DNA of 64,000 nt from Xanthostigma xanthostigma (GCA_963575645.1 OY754469.1:25438001-25502000); one strand, 5' to 3'; shown: positions 1 to 16,489, counted from the first letter of the stretch. The notes: generated from the letters alone by a model not told the origin. Numbers and translations: made by a program.

Positions 1-3000
1 TTTATGAAGGTAAGTCTATTTACACTATAACATTCAGGTTTGGATCATTCTCTCATAAGAAAATGCAAACTGCATATTAACCATTATTTTAACGCAGACA
101 AGCAGTTTACATGCTTCACGACAATTGCGTGCAAATGAGTCCTTATAGGCAAAATTGCTTTATTTTACTAAGGTAAGTCTATTTACACTATAACATTCAG
201 GTGTGGATCATTTTCTCATAAGAAAATGCAAACTGCATATTAACCAATTTTTTAACGCAGACAAGCAGTTTTTACATGCTTCACGACAATTGCGTGCAAA
301 TGAGTCCTTATAGGCAAAATTGCTTTATTTTACTAAGGTAAGTCTATTTTCACTATAACATTCAGGTTTGGATCATTCTCTCACAAGAAAATGCAAACTG
401 CATATTAACTATTATTTTAACGCATACAAGCAGTTTTTACATGCTTTATGACAATTAGGTGCAAATGAGTCCTTATAGGCAAAATTGCTTTATTTCATGA
501 GGGTAAGTCTATTTACACTATAACATTCAGGTTTGGATCATTCTCTCATAAGAAAATGCAAACTGCATATTAACCATTATTTTAACGCAGACAAGCAGTT
601 TTTACATGCTTCACGACAATTGCGTGCAAATGAGTCCTTATAGGCAAAATTGCTTTATTTTACTAAGGTAAGTCTATTTACACTATAACATTCAGGTTTG
701 GATCATTCTCTCATAAGAAAATGCAAACTGCATATTAACAATTATTTTAACGCATACAAGCAGTTTTTACATGCTTTATGACAATTAGGGGCAATTGAGT
801 CCATATAGGCAAAATTGCTTTATTTCATAAAGGTAAGTCTATTTTCACTATAACATTCAGGTTTGGATCATTTTCTCATAAGAAAATGCAAACTGCGTAT
901 TAACCATTATTTTAACGCATACAAGCAGTTTTTACATGCTTTACGACAATTAGGTGCAAACGAGTCCTTATAGGCAAAAGTGCTTTATTTCATGAGGGTA
1001 AGTCTATTTACACTATAACATTCAGGTTTGGATTATTTTCTCATAAGAAAATGCAAACTGCGTATTAACCATTATTTTAACGCTGACAAGCAGTTTTTAC
1101 ATGCTTTACGACAATTAGGTGCAAACGAGTCCTTATAGGCAAAAGTGCTTTATTTCATGAGGGTAAGTCTATTTACACTATAACATTCAGGTTTGGATCA
1201 TTCAGTCATAAGAAAATGCAAACTGCATATTTACTATCATTTTCACGCAGACAAGCAGTTTTCACATGTTTTACGACAATTAGGTGGAAATAAGTCCTTA
1301 AAGGCAAAATTGTTTTATTTCACAAAGGTAAGTCTACTTTCACTATAACATTCAGGTTTGGATAATTCTCTCATAAGAAAATGCAAACTGCATATTAACC
1401 ATTATTTTAACGCAGCCAGGCAGTTTTTACATGCTTCACGACAATTGCGTGCAAATGAGTCCTTATAGGCAAAATTGCTTTATTTTACAAAGGTAAGTCT
1501 ATTTACACTATAACATTCAGGTTTGGATCATTCTCTCATAAGAAAATGCAAACTGCATATTAACCATTATTTTAACGCATACAAGCAGTTTTTAAATACT
1601 TTATGACAATTAGGGGCAAATGAGTCCTTATAGGCAAAATTGCTTTATTTCATGAAGGTAAGTCTATTTACACTATAACATTCAGGTTTGGATCTTTCTC
1701 TCATAAGAAAATGCAAACTGCATATTAACCATTATTTAAACGCAGACAAGCAGTTTTTACATGCCTTACGACAATTAGGTGCAAATGAGTCTTTATAAGC
1801 AAAATTGCTTTATTTTATGAAGGTAAGTCAATTTACACTATAACATTCAGGTTTGGATCTTTCTCTCATAAGAAAATGCAAACTGCATATTAACCATTAT
1901 TTAAACGCAGACAAGCAGTTTTTACATGCCTTACGACAATTAGGTGCAAATGAGTCTTTATAGGCAAAAATGCTTTATTTTATGAAGGTAAGTCTATTTA
2001 CACTATAACATTCAGGTGTGGATCATTCTCTCATAAGAAAATGCAAACTGCATATTAACCAATTTTTTAACGCAGACAAGCAGTTTTTACATGCTTCACG
2101 ACAATTGCGTGCAAATGAGTCCTTATAGGCAAAATTGCTTTATTTTACTAAGGTAAGTCTATTTTCACTATAACATTCAGGTTTGGATCATTCTCTCAAA
2201 AGAAAATGCAAACTGCATATTAACTATTATTTTAACGCATACAAGCAGTTTTTACATGCTTTATGACAATTAGGTGCAAATGAGTCCTTATAGGCAAAAT
2301 TGCTTTATTTCATGAGGGTAAGTCTATTTACACTATAACATTCAGGTTTGGATCATTCTCTCATATGAAAATGCAAACTGAATATTGACTATCATTTTCA
2401 CGGATACAAACAGTTTTTACATGCTTTACGACAATTAGGTGCAAATGAGTCTTTATAGGCAAAATTGCTTTATTTCATGAGGGTCAGTCTATTTACACTG
2501 TAACATTCAGGTTTGGATCATTCTCTCATAAGAAAATGCAAACTGCATATTAACCATTATTTAAACGCAGACAAGCAGTTTTTACATGCTTTACGACAAT
2601 TAGGTGCAAATGAGTCTTTATAGGCAAAATTGCTTTATTTCATGAAAGTAAGTCAATTTACACTATAACATTCAGGTTTGGATCATTCTCTCATAAGAAA
2701 ATGCAAACTGCAAATTTACTATCATTTTCACGCAGGCAAGCAGTTTTTACATGCTTCACGACAATTGCGTGCAAATGAGTCCTTATAGGCAAAATTGCTT
2801 TTTTTTACAAAGGTAAGTCTATTTACACTATAACATTCAGGTTTGGATCATTCTCTCATAAGAAAAAGCAAACTGCATATTAATCATTATTTTAACGCAT
2901 ACAAGCAGTTTTTACAAGCTTTATGACAATTAGGTGCAAATTAGTCCTTATAGGCAAAATTGCTTTATTTAATGAGGGTAAGTCTAATTACACTATAACA

Positions 3001-6000
3001 TTCAGGTTTGGATAATTCTCTCATAAGAAACTGCAAACTGCATATTTACTATCATTTTAACGCATACAAGCAGTTTTTACATGCTTTATGACAATTAGGG
3101 GCAATTGAGTCCTTATAGGCAAAATTGCTTTATTTCATAAAGGTAAGTCTATTTTCACTATAACATTCAGGTTTGGATCATTCTCTCATAAGAAAATGCA
3201 AACTGCATATTTACTATCATTTTAACGCATACAAGCAGTTTTTACATGCTTTATGACAATTAGGGGCAAATGAGTCCTTATAGGCAAAATTGCTTTATTT
3301 CATTAAGGTAAGTCTATTAAGACTATAAAATTCAGGTTTGGATCATTCTCTCATAAGAAAATGCAAACTGCATATTTACTATCATTTCAACGCATACAAG
3401 CAGTTTTTACATGCTTTATGACAATTAGGTGCAAATGAGTCTTTATAGGCAAAATTGCTTTATTTCATGAGGGTAAGTCTATTTACACTATAACATTCAG
3501 GTTTGGATCATTCTCTCATATGAAAATGCAAACTGCATATTAACCATTATTTTAACGCTGACAAGCAGTTTTTGCATGCTTTACGACAATCAGGTGCAAA
3601 TGAGTCCTTATAGGCAAAATTGCTTTATTTTACAAAGGTAAGTCTATTTTTACTATAGCATTCAGGTTTGGATCGTTCTCTCATAAGAAAATGCAAACTG
3701 CATATTAACCATTATTTTAACGCATACAAGCAGTTTTTACATGCTTTATGACAATTAGGGGCAAATGAGTCCTTTTAGGCAAAATTGCTTTATTTCATTA
3801 AGGTAAGTCTATTTAGACTATAACATTCAGGTTTGGATCATTCTCTCATATGAAAATGCAAACTGCATATTAACCATTATTTTAACGCTGACAAGCAGTT
3901 TTTGCATGCTTTACGACAATCAGGTGCAAATGAGTCCTTATAGGCAAAAGTGCTTTATTTCATGAGGGTAAGTCTATTTACACTATAACATTCAGGTTTG
4001 GATCATTCTCTCATAAGAAAATGCAAACTGCATATTTACTATCATTTTCACGCAGACAAGCAGTTTTCACATGTTTTACGACAATAAGGTGGAAATAAGT
4101 CCTTAAAGGCAAAATTGTTTTATTTCACAAAGGTAAGTCTACTTTCACTATAACATTCAGGTTTGGATCATTCTCTCATAAGAAAATGCAAACTGCATAT
4201 TAACCATTATTTTAACGCAGACAAGCAGTTTTTACATGCTTCACGACAATTGCGTGCAAATGAGTCCTTATAGGCAAAATTGCTTTATTTCATGAAAGGT
4301 AAGTCTATTTACACTATAACATTCAGGTTTGGATCTTTATCTCATAAGAAAATGCAAACTGCATATTAACCATTATTTAAACGCAGACAAGCAGTTTTTA
4401 CATGCTTTACGACAATTAGGTGCAAATGAGTCTTTATAGGCAAAATTGCTTTATTTCATGAGGGTAAGTCTATTTGCACTATAACATTCAGGTTTGGATC
4501 ATTCTCTCATAAGAAAATGCAAACTGCATATTTACTATCATTTTCACGCAGACAAGCAGTTTTTACATGCTTTACGACAATTAGGTGCAAATGAGTCCTT
4601 ATAGGCGAAATTGCTTTATTTCATGAGGGTAAGTCTATTTACACTATAACATTCAGGTTTGGATCATTCTCTCATAAGAAAATGCAAACTGCATATTAAC
4701 TATTATTTTAACGCATACAAGCAGTTTTTACAAGCTTTATGACAATTAGGTGCAGATGAGTCCTTATAGGCAAAATTGCTTTATTTCATGAGGGTTAGTC
4801 TATTTACACTATAACATTTAGGTTTGGATCATTCTCTCATAAGAAAATGCAAACTGCATATTAACCATTATTTTAACGCTGACAAGCAGTTTTTACATGC
4901 TTTATGACAATTAGGGGCAAATGAGTCCTTATAGGCAAAATTGCTTTATTTCTTTAAGGTAAGTCTATTTACACTATAACATTCAGGTTTGGATCATTTT
5001 CTCATAAGAAAATGCAAACTGCATATTAACCATTATTTTAACGCAGACAAGCAGTTTTTACATGCTTCACGACAATTGCGTGCAAATAAGTCCTTATAGG
5101 CAAAATTGCTTTATTTTACAAAGGTAAGTTTATTTACACTATAACATTCAGGTTTGGATCATTCTCTCATAAGAAAATGCAAACTGCATATTAACCATCA
5201 TTTAAACGCAGACAAGCAGTTTTTACATGCTTTACGACAATTAGGTGCAAATGAGTCTTTATAGGCAAAATTGCTTTATTTTATGAGGGTAAGTCTATTT
5301 ACACTATAACATTCAGGTTTGGATCATTCTCTCATAAGAAAATGCAAACTGCATATTTACTATCATTTTCACGCAGAAAAGCAGTTTTTACATGCTTCAC
5401 GACAATTGCGTGCAAATGAGTCCTTATAGGCAAAATTGCTTTATTTTACAAAGGTAAATCTATTTACACTATAACATTCAGGTTTGGATCATTCTCTCAT
5501 AAGAAAATGCAAACTGCATATTTACTATCATTTTCACGCAGACAAGCAGTTTTTACATGCTTCACGACAATTGCGTGCAAATGAGTCCTTATAGGCAAAT
5601 CTGCTTTATTTTACAAAGGTAAGTCTATTTACACTATAACATTCAGGTTTGGACCATTCTCTCATAAGAAAATGCAAACTGCATATTAACTATTATTTAA
5701 ACGCAGACAAGCAGTTTTTACATGCTTTAAGACAATTAGGTGCAAATAAGTCTTTATAGGCAAAATTGCTTTATTTCATGAGGGTAAGTCTATTTACACT
5801 ATAACATTCAGGTTTGGATCATTCTCTCATAAGAAAATGCAAACTGCATATTTACTATCATTTTCACGCAGACAAGCAGTTTTTACATGCTTCACGACAA
5901 TTGCGTGCAAATGAGTCCTTATAGGCAAAATTGCTTTTTTTTACAAAGGTAATTCTATTTACACTATAACATTCAGGTTTGGATCATTCTCTCATAAGAA

Positions 6001-9000
6001 AATGCAAACTGCGTATTAACCATTATTTTAACGCATACAAGCAGTTTTTACATGCTTTATGACAATTAGGGGCAAATGAGTCCTTATAAACAAAATTGCT
6101 TTATTTCATTAAGGTAAGTCTATTTACACTATAACATTCAGGTTTGGATCTTTCTCTCATAAGAAAATGCAAACTGCATATTAACCATTATTTAAACGCA
6201 GACAAGCAGTTTTTACATGCTTTACGACAATTAGGTGCAAATGAGTCTTTATAGGCAAAATTGCTTTATTTCATAAAGGTAAGTCTATTTACACTATGTA
6301 ATTCAGGTTTGGATCAATCTCTCATAAGAAAATGCAAACTGCATATTAACCATTATTTTAACGCATACAAGCAGTTTTTACATGCTTTATGACAATTAGG
6401 GGCAAATGAGTCCTTATAGGCAAAATTGCTTTAGTTTACAAAGGTAAGTCTATTTACACTATAACATTCAGGTTTGGATCATTCTCTCATAAGAAAATGC
6501 AAACTGAATATTGACCGTTATTTTAACGCATACAAGCAGTTTTTACATGCTTTATGACAATTAGGGGCAAATGAGTCCTTATAGGCAAAATTGCTTTATT
6601 TCATGAAAGGTAAGTCTATTTACACTATAACATTCAGGTTTGGATCATTCTCTCATAAGAAAATGCAAACTGCATATTAACCATTATTTTAACGCTGACA
6701 AATAGTTTTTACAAGCTTTATGACAATTAGGGGCAAATGAGTCCTTGTAGGCAAAATTGCTTTATTTCATTAAGGTAAGTCTATTTACATTATAACATTC
6801 AGGTTTGGATCATTTTCTCATAAGAAAATGCAAACTGCATATTAACCATTATTTTAACGCAGACAAGCAGTTTTTACATGCTTCACGACAATTGCGTGCA
6901 AATGAGTCCTTATAGGCAAAATTGCTTTATTTTACAAAGGTAAGTTTATTTACACTATAACATTCAGGTTTGGATCATTCTCTCATAAGAAAATGCAAAC
7001 TGCATATTAACCATCATTTAAACGCAGACAAGCAAGTTTTACATGCTTTACGACAATTAGGTGCAAATGAGTCTTTATAGGCAAAATTGCTTTATTTTAT
7101 GAGGGTAAGTCTATTTACACTATAACATTCAGGTTGGATCATTCTCTCATAAGAAAATGCAAACTGCATATTTACTATCATTTTCACGCAGAAAAGCAGT
7201 TTTTACATGCTTCACGACAATTGCGTGCAAATGAGTCCTTATAGGCAAAATTGCTTTATTTTACAAAGGTAAAACTATTTACACTATAACATTCAGGTTT
7301 GGATCATTCTCTCATAAAAAAATGCAAACTGCATTATAACCATTATTTTAACGCATACAAGCAGTTTTTACATGCTTTATGACAATTAGGGGCAAATGAG
7401 TCCTTATAGGCAAAATTGCTTTATTTCATGAGGGTAAGTTTATTTACACTATAACATTCAGGTTTGGATCATTCTCTCATAAGAAAATGCAAACTGCATA
7501 TTAACCATTATTTTAACGCAGACAAGCAGTTTTTACATGCTTCACGACAATTGCGTGCAAATGAGTCCTTATAGGCAAAATTGCGTTATTTTACAAAGGT
7601 AAGTCTATTTTCACTATAACATTCAGGTTTGGATCATTCTCTCATAAGAAAATGCAAACTGCAAATTAACCATTATTTTAACGCATACAAGCAGTTTTTA
7701 CATGCTTTATGACAATTAGGGGCAAATGAGTCCTTATAGGCAAAATTGCTTTATTTCATTAAGGTAAGTCTATTTACACTATAACATTCAGGTTTAGATC
7801 ATTCTCTCATAAGAAAATGCAAACTGCATATTAACCATTATTTTAACGCAGACAAGCAGTTTTTACATGCTTCACGACAATTGCGTGCAAATGAGTCCTT
7901 ATAGGCAAAATTGCTTTATTTTACAAAGGTAAGTCTATTTACACTATAACATTTAGGTTTGGATCATTCTCTCATAAGAAAATGCAAACTGCACATTAAC
8001 CATTATTTTACCGCATACAAGCAGTTTTTACATGCTTTATGACAATAAGGGGCAAATGAGTCCTTATAGGCAAAATTACTTTATTTCATGAGGGTATGTC
8101 TATTTACACTATAACATTCAGGTTTGGATCATTCTCTCATAAGAAAATGCAAACTGCATATTAACCATTATTTAAACGCAGACAAGCAGTTTTTACATGC
8201 TTTAAGACAATTAGTTGCAAATGAGTCTTTATAGGCAAAATTGCTTTATTTCATGAGGGTAAGTCTATTTACACTATAACATTCAGGTTTGGATCATTCT
8301 CTCAGAAGAAAATGCAAACTGCATATTTACTATCATTTTCACGCAGACAAGCAGTTTTTACATGCTTCACGACAATTGCGTGCAAATGAGTCCTTATAGG
8401 CAAAATTGCTTTATTTTACAAAGGTAAGTCTATTTACACTATAACATTCAGGTTTGGATCATTCTCTCATAAGAAATAGAAAACTGCATTTTAACCATTA
8501 TTTTAACGCATACAAGCAGTTTTTACATGCTTTATGACAATTAGGGGCAAACGAGTCCTTATAGGCAAAATTGCTTTATTTCATGAAGGTAAGTCTATTT
8601 ACACTATGACATTCAGGTTTGGATTATTCTCTCATAAGAAAATGCAAACCGCATATTAACCATTATTTTAACGCAGACAAGCAGTTTTTACATGCTTTAC
8701 GACAATTAGGTGCAAATGAGTCCTTATAGGCAAAATTGCTTTATTTCACAAAGGTAAGTTTACTTACACTATACATTCAGGTTTGGATCATTCTCTCACA
8801 AGAAAATGCAAACTGCATATTAACTATTATTTTAACGCATACAAGCAGTTTTTACATGCTTTATGACAATTAGGTGCAAATGAGTCCTTATAGGCAAAAT
8901 TGCTTTATTTCATGAGGGTAAGTCTATTTACACTATAACATTCAGGTTTGGATCATTCTCTCATAAGAAAATGCAAACTGAATATTGACTATCATTCTCA

Positions 9001-10259
9001 CGCAGACAAGCAGTTTTTATATGCTTCACGACAATTGCGTGCAAAAGAGTATTTATAGGCAAAATTGCTTTATTTTACAAAGGTAAGTCTATTTACACTA
9101 TTACATTCAGGTTTGGATCATTCTCTCATAAGAAAATGCAAACTGCATATTAACCATTATTTTAACGCATACAAGCAGTTTTTACATGCTTTATGACAAT
9201 TAGGCGCAAATGAGTCTATATAGGCAAAATTGCTTTATTTTACAAAGGTAAGTTTACTTAAACTATAACATTCAGGTTTAGATCATTCTCTCATAAGAAA
9301 ATGCAAACTGCATATTTACTATCATTTTAACGCATACAAGCAGTTTTTACATGCTTTATGACAATTAGGTGCAAATGAGTCTTTATAGGCAAAATTGCTT
9401 TTCTTTATGAGGGTAAGTCTATTTACACTATAACATTCAGGTTTGGATCATTCTCTCATAAGGAAATGCAAACTGCATATTAACCATTATTTTAACGCAG
9501 ACAAGCAGTTTTTACATGCTTCACGACAATTGCGTGCAAATGAGTCCTTATAGGCAAAATTGCTTTATTTTACAAAGGTAAGTCTATTTTCACTATAACA
9601 TTCAGGTTTGGATCATTCTCTCATAAGAAAATGCAAACTGCATATTATACATTGTTTTAACGCATACAAGCAGTTTTTACATGCTTTATGACAATTAGGG
9701 GCAAATGAGTCCTTATAGGCAAAATTGCTTTTTCATGAAGGTAAGTCTACTTACACTATAACATTCAGGTTTAGATCATTCTCTCATAAGAAAATGCAAA
9801 CTGCATATTAACCATTATTTTAACGCTGACAAGCAGTTTTTACATGCTTTATGACAATTAGGGGCAAATGAGTCCCTATAGGCAAAATTGCTTTATTTCA
9901 TGAAGGTAAGTCTATTTACACTATAACATTAAGGTTTGGATCATTCTCTCATAAGAAAATGCAAACTGCATATTAACCATTATTTTAACGCAGACAAGCA
10001 GTTTTTACATGCTTCACGACAATTGCGTGCAAATGAGTCCTTATAGGCAAAATTGCTTTATTTTACAAAGGTAAGTCTATTTACACTATAACATTCAGGT
10101 TTGGATCATTCTCTCATAAGAAAATGCAAACTGCATATTAACCATTATTTTGACGCAGACAAGCAGTTTTTACATGCTTTACGACAATTAGGTGCAAATG
10201 AGTCCTTATAGGCAAAATTGCTTTATTTCACAAAGGTAAGTTTACTTACACTATAACAT

Positions 10260-13200
10260 TCAGGTTTGGATCATTCTCTCATAAGAAAATGCAAACTGAA
10301 TATTGACTATCATTTTCACGCAGACAAGCAGTTTTTACATGGTTTACGACAATTAGGTGCAAATAAGTCCATAAAGGCAAAATTGTTTTATTTTACAAAG
10401 GTAAGTCTACTTTCACTATAACATTCAGGTTTGGATCATTCTCTCATTAGAAAATGCAATCTGCATATTAACCATTATTTTAACGCATACAAGTAGTTTT
10501 TACATGCTTTATACAATTAGGGGCAAATGAGTCCTTATAAGCAAAATTGCTTTATTTCATGAAGGTAAGTCTATTTACACTATAACATTCAGGTTTGGAT
10601 CATTCTCTCATAAGAAAATGCAAACTACATATTAACCATTATTTAAACGCAGACAAGCAGTTTTTACATGCTTTACGACAATTAGGTGCAAATGAGTATT
10701 TATAAGCAGAATTGCTTTATTTCACAAAGGTAAGTTTACTTACACTATAACATTAAGGTTTGGATCATTCTCTCACAAGAAAATGCGAACTGCATATTAA
10801 CTTTTATTTTAACGCATACAAGCAGTTCTTACATGCTTTATGATAATTTGGTGCAAATGAGTCCTTATAGGCAGAATTGCTTTATTTCATGAGGGTAAGT
10901 CTATTTACACTATAACATTCAGGTTTGGATCATTCTCTCATAAGAAAATGCAAACTGAATATTGACTATCATTTTCACGCAGACAAGCAGTTTTTTAATG
11001 CTTCACGACAATTGCGTGCAAATGAGTCCTTATAGGCAAAATTGCTTTATTTTACAAAGGTAAGTCTATTTACACTATTACATTCAAGTTTGGATCATTC
11101 TCTCATAAGAAAATGCAAACTGCATATTAACCATTATTTTAACGCATACAAGCAGTTTTTACATGCTTTATGACAATTAGGGGCAAATGAGTCTATATAG
11201 GCAAAATTGCTTTATTTTACAAAGGTAAGTTTACTTAAACTATAACATTCAGGTTTAGATCATTCTCTCATAAGAAAATGCAAACTGCATATTAACTATC
11301 ATTTTAACGCATACAAGCAGTTTTTACAAGCTTTATGACAATTAGCTGCAAATGAGTCCTTATAGGCAAAATTGCTTTATTTCATGAGGGTAAGTCTATT
11401 TACATTATAACATTCAGGTTTGGATCATTCTCTCATAAGAAAATGCAAACTGCATATTTACTATCATTTTAACGCATACAAGCAGTTTTTACATGCTTTA
11501 TGACAATTAGGTGCAAATGAGTCTTTATAGGCAAAATTGCTTTATTTCATGAGGGTAAGTCTATTTACACTATAACATTTAGGTTTGGATCATTCTCTCA
11601 TAAGAAAATGCAAACTGCATATTAACCATTATTTTAACGCAAACAAGCAGTTTTTACATGCTTCACGACAATTGCGTGCAAATGAGTCCTTATAGGCAAA
11701 ATTGCTTTATTTCATGAAGGTAAGTCTATTTACACTATAACATTTAGGTTTGGATCATTCTCTCATAAGAAAATGCAAACTGCATATTAACCATAATTTT
11801 AAAAAATACAAGCAGTTTTTACATGCTTTATGACAATTAGGTGCAAATGAGTCCTTATAGGCAAAATTGCTTTATTTCATGAGGGTAAGTCTATTTACAC
11901 TATAACATTCAGGTTTGGATTATTCTCTCATAAGAAAATGCAAACTGCATATTTACTATCATTTTAACGCATACAAGCAGTTTTTACATGCTTTATGACA
12001 ATTAGGTGCAAATGAGTCTTTATAGGCAAAATTGCTTTATTTCATGAGTTTAAGTCTATTTACACTATATAATTTAGGTTTGGATCATTCTCTCATAAGA
12101 AAATGCAAACTGCATATTAACTATTATTTTAACGCATACAAGCAGTTTTTACATGCTTTACGACAATTAGGTGCAAATGAGTCCTTATAGGCAAAATTGC
12201 TTTATTTCACAAAGGTAAGTTTACTTACACTATAACATTCAGGTTTGGATCATTCTCTCACAAGAAAATGCGAACTGCATATTAACTATTATTTTAACGC
12301 ATACAAGCAGTTTTTACATGCTTTATAACAAGTAGGTGCAAATGAGTCCTTATAGGCAAAATTGCTTTATTTCATGAGGGTAAGAATATTTACACTATAT
12401 CATTCAGGTTTGGATCATTCTCTTATAAGAAAATGCAATCTGAATATTGACTATCATTTTCACGCAGACAAGCAGTTTTTACATGGTTTACGACAATTAG
12501 GTGCAAATAAGTTAATAAAGGCAAAATTGTTTTATTTCACAAAGGTAAGTCTACTTTCACTATAACATTCAGGTTTGGATCATTCTCTCATAAGAAAATG
12601 CAATCTACATATTAACCATTATTTTAACGCATACAAGCAGTTTTTACATGCTTTATACAATTAGGGGCAAATGAGTCCTTATAAGCAAAATTGCTTTATT
12701 TCATGAAGGTAAGTCTATTTACTCTATAACATTCAGGTTTGGATCATTCTCTCATAAGAAAATGCAAACTACATATTAACCATTATTTAAACGCAGACAA
12801 GCAGTTTTTACATGCTTTACGACAATTAGGTGCAAATGAGTCTTTATAAGCAAAATTGCTTTATTTCACAAAGGTAAGTTTACTTACACTATAACATTAA
12901 GGTTTGGATCATTCTCTCACAAGAAAATGCGAACTGCATATTAACTATTATTTTAACGCATACAAGCAGTTTTTACATGCTTTATGACAATTAGGTGCAA
13001 ATGAGTCCTTATAGGCAAAATTGCTTTATTTCATGAGGGTAAGTCTATTTACACTATAACATTCAGGTTTGGATCATTCTCTCATAAGAAAATGCAAACT
13101 GAATATTGACTATCATTTTCACGCAGACAAGCAGTTTTTACATGCTTTACGACAATTGCGTGCAAATGAGTCCTTATAGGCAAAATTGCTTTATTTAACA

Positions 13201-14174
13201 AAGGTAAGTCTATTGACACTATTACATTCAAGTTTGGATCATTCTCTCATAAGAAAATGCAAACTGCATATTAACCATTATTTTAACGCATACAAGCAGT
13301 TTTTACATGCTTTATGACAATTAGGGGCAAATGAGTCTATATAGGCAAAATTGCTTTATTTTACAAAGGTAAGTTTACTTAAACTATAACATTCAGGTTT
13401 AGATCATTCTCTCATAAGAAAATGCAAACTGCATATTAACTATCATTTTAACGCATACAAGCAGTTTTTACAAGCTTTATGACAATTAGGTGCAAATGAG
13501 TCCTTATAGGCAAAATTGCTTTATTTCATGAGGGTAAGTCTATTTACATTATAACATTCAGGTTTGGATCATTCTCTCATAAGAAAATGCAAACTGCATA
13601 TTTACTATCATTTTAACGCATACAAGCAGTTTTTACATGCTTTATGACAATTAGGTGCAAATGAGTCTTTATAGGCAAAATTGCTTTATTTCATGAGGGT
13701 AAGTCTATTTACACTATAACATTTAGGTTTGGATCATTCTCTCATAAGAAAATGCAAACTGCATATTAACCATTATTTTAACGCAAACAAGCAGTTTTTA
13801 CATGCTTTACGACAATTGCGTGCAAATGAGTCCTTATAGGCAAAATTGCTTTATTTTACAAAGGTAAGTTTATTTACACTATAACATTCAGGTTTGGATC
13901 ATTCTCTCATAAGAAAATGCAAACTGCATATTAACCATAATTTTAAAAAATACAAGCAGTTTTTACATGCTTTATGACAATTAGGTGCAAATGAGTCCTT
14001 ATAGGCAAAATTGCTTTATTTCATGAGGGTAAGTCTATTTACACTATAACATTCAGGTTTGGATTCTTCTCTCATAAGAAAATGCAAACTGCATATTTAC
14101 TATCATTTTAACGCATACAAGCAGTTTTTACATGCATTATGACAATTAGGTGCAAATGAGTCTTTATAGGCAAA
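10260..14174 (+). repeat. Higher-order duplication, 2,144-bp offset (13 monomers)
   Basis: About 1.77 kb at 10260-12030 recurs at 12404-14174. Shared private markers sit 2,144 bp apart: ACATGGTTTACG at 10337 and 12481, a shortened ATACAATTAGG at 10511 and 12655, and the unusual AAAAAATACAAG variant at 11801 and 13945. The offset is 13 monomers less one base. The copies are near but not fully identical, so this is an older duplication than those further right. Confidence 0.85.
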
Positions 14175-16489
14175 ATTGCTTTATTTCATGAGGGTAAGTC
14201 TATTTACACTATAACATTTAGGTTTGGATCATTCTCTCATAAGAAAATGCAAACTGCATATTAACCATTATTTTAACGCAAACAAGCAGTTTTTACATGC
14301 TTCACGACAATTGCGTGCAAATGAGTCCTTATAGGCAAAATTGCTTTATTTTACAAAGGTAAGTCTATTTACACTATAACATTCAGGTTTGGATCATTCT
14401 CTCATAAGAAAATGCAAACTGCATATTAACCATAATTTTAAAGCATACAAGCAGTTTTTACATGCTTTATGACAATTAGGTGCAAATGAGTCCTTATCGG
14501 CAAAATTGTTTTATTTCATGACGGTAAGTCTATTTACACTATAACATTCAAGTTTGGATCATTCTCTCATAAGAAAATGCAAACTGCATATTAACCATTA
14601 TTTTAACGCATACAAGCAGTTTTTACATGCTTTATGACAATTAGGGGCAAATGGGTCCTTATAGACAAAATTGCTTTATTCATTCAGGTTTGGATTATTC
14701 TCTCATAAGAAAATGCAAACTGCATATTAACCATTATTTTAACGCAGACAAGCAGTTTTTACATGCTTTACGACAATTAGGTGCAAATGTGTCCTTATAG
14801 GCAAAATTGCTTTATTTCACAAAGGTAAGTTTACTTACACTATAACATTCAGGTTTGGATCATTCTCTCACAAGAAAATGCAAACTGCTTATTAACTATT
14901 ATTTTAACGCATACAAGCAGTTTTTACATGCTTTATGACAATTAGGTGCAAATGAGTTCTTATAGGCAAAATTGCTTTATTTCATGAAGGTAAGTCTATT
15001 TACACTATAACATTCAGGTTTGGATCATTCTCTCATAAGAAAATGCAAACTGCATATTAACCATTATTTTAACGCTGACAAGCAGTTTTTACATGCTTTA
15101 TGAAAATTAGGGGCAAATGAGTCCCTATAGGCAAAATTGCTTTATTTCTTGAAGGTAAGTCTATTTACACTATAACATTTAGGTTTGGATCATTCTCTCA
15201 TAAGAAAATGCTAACTGCATAATAACCATTATTTTAACGCAGACAGGCAGTTTTTACATGCTTCACGACAATTGCGTGCAAATGAGTCCTTATAGGCAAA
15301 ATTGCTTTATTTTACAAAGGTAAGTCTATTTACACTATAACATTCAGGTTTGGATCATTCTCTCATAAGAAAATGCAAACTGCATATTAACCATTATTTA
15401 AACGCAGACAAGCATTTTTACATGCCTTACAACAATTAGGTGCAAATGAGTCTTTATAGGCAAAATTGCTTTATTTCATGAGGGTAAGTCTATTTACACT
15501 ATAACATTCAGGTTTGGATCATTCTCTCATAAGAAAATGCAAACTGCATATTTACTATCATTTTCACGCAGACAAGCAGTTTTTACATGCTTCACGACTA
15601 TTGCGTGCAAATAAGTCCTTATAGGCAAAATTGCTTTATTTTACAAAGGTAAGTCTATTTACACTATAATATTCAGGTTTGGATCATTCTTTCATAAGAA
15701 AATGCAAACTGCATATTAACCATTATTTTAACGCATACAAGCAGTTTTTACATGCTTTATGACAATTAGGGGCAAATGAGTCCCTATAGGCAAAATTGCT
15801 TTATTTCATGAAGGTAAGTCTATTTACACTATAACATTCAGGTTTGGATCATTCTCTCATAAGAAAATGCAAACTGCATATTAACCATTATTTTAACGCA
15901 TACAAGCAGTTTTTACATGCTTTATGACAATTAGGGGCAAATGAGTCCTTATAGGCAAAATTGCTTTATTTCATGAAGGTAAGTCTATTTACACTATAAC
16001 ATTTAGGTTTGGATCATTCTCTCATAAGAAAATGTAAACTACATATTTACCATTATTTAAACGCAGACAAGCAGTTTTTACAAGCTTTACGACAATTAGG
16101 TGCAAATGAGTCTTTATAAGCAAAATTGCTTTATTTCACAAAGGTAAGTTTACTTACACTATACATTCAGGTTTGGATCATTCTCTCACAAGAAAATGCA
16201 AACTGCATATTAACTATTATTTTAACGCATACAAGCAGTTTTTACATGCTTTATGACAATTAGGTGCAAATGAGTCCTTATAGGCAAAATTGCTTATTTT
16301 ACAAAGGTAAGTCTATTTACACTATAACATTCAGGTTTGGATCATTCTCTCATAAGAAAATGCAAACTGAATATTGACTATCATTTTCACGCAGACATGC
16401 AGTTTTTATATGCTTCACGACAATTGCGTGCAAATGAGTATTTCTAGGCAAAATTGTTTTATTTTACAAAGGTAAGTCTATTTACACTA

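Noticed and set aside
12362-12565. Plus-strand 67-codon open frame
   Set aside because: It is one satellite monomer in which the two regular stops happen to be lost. It has no protein features and is the same frame as hundreds of stop-containing neighbours.
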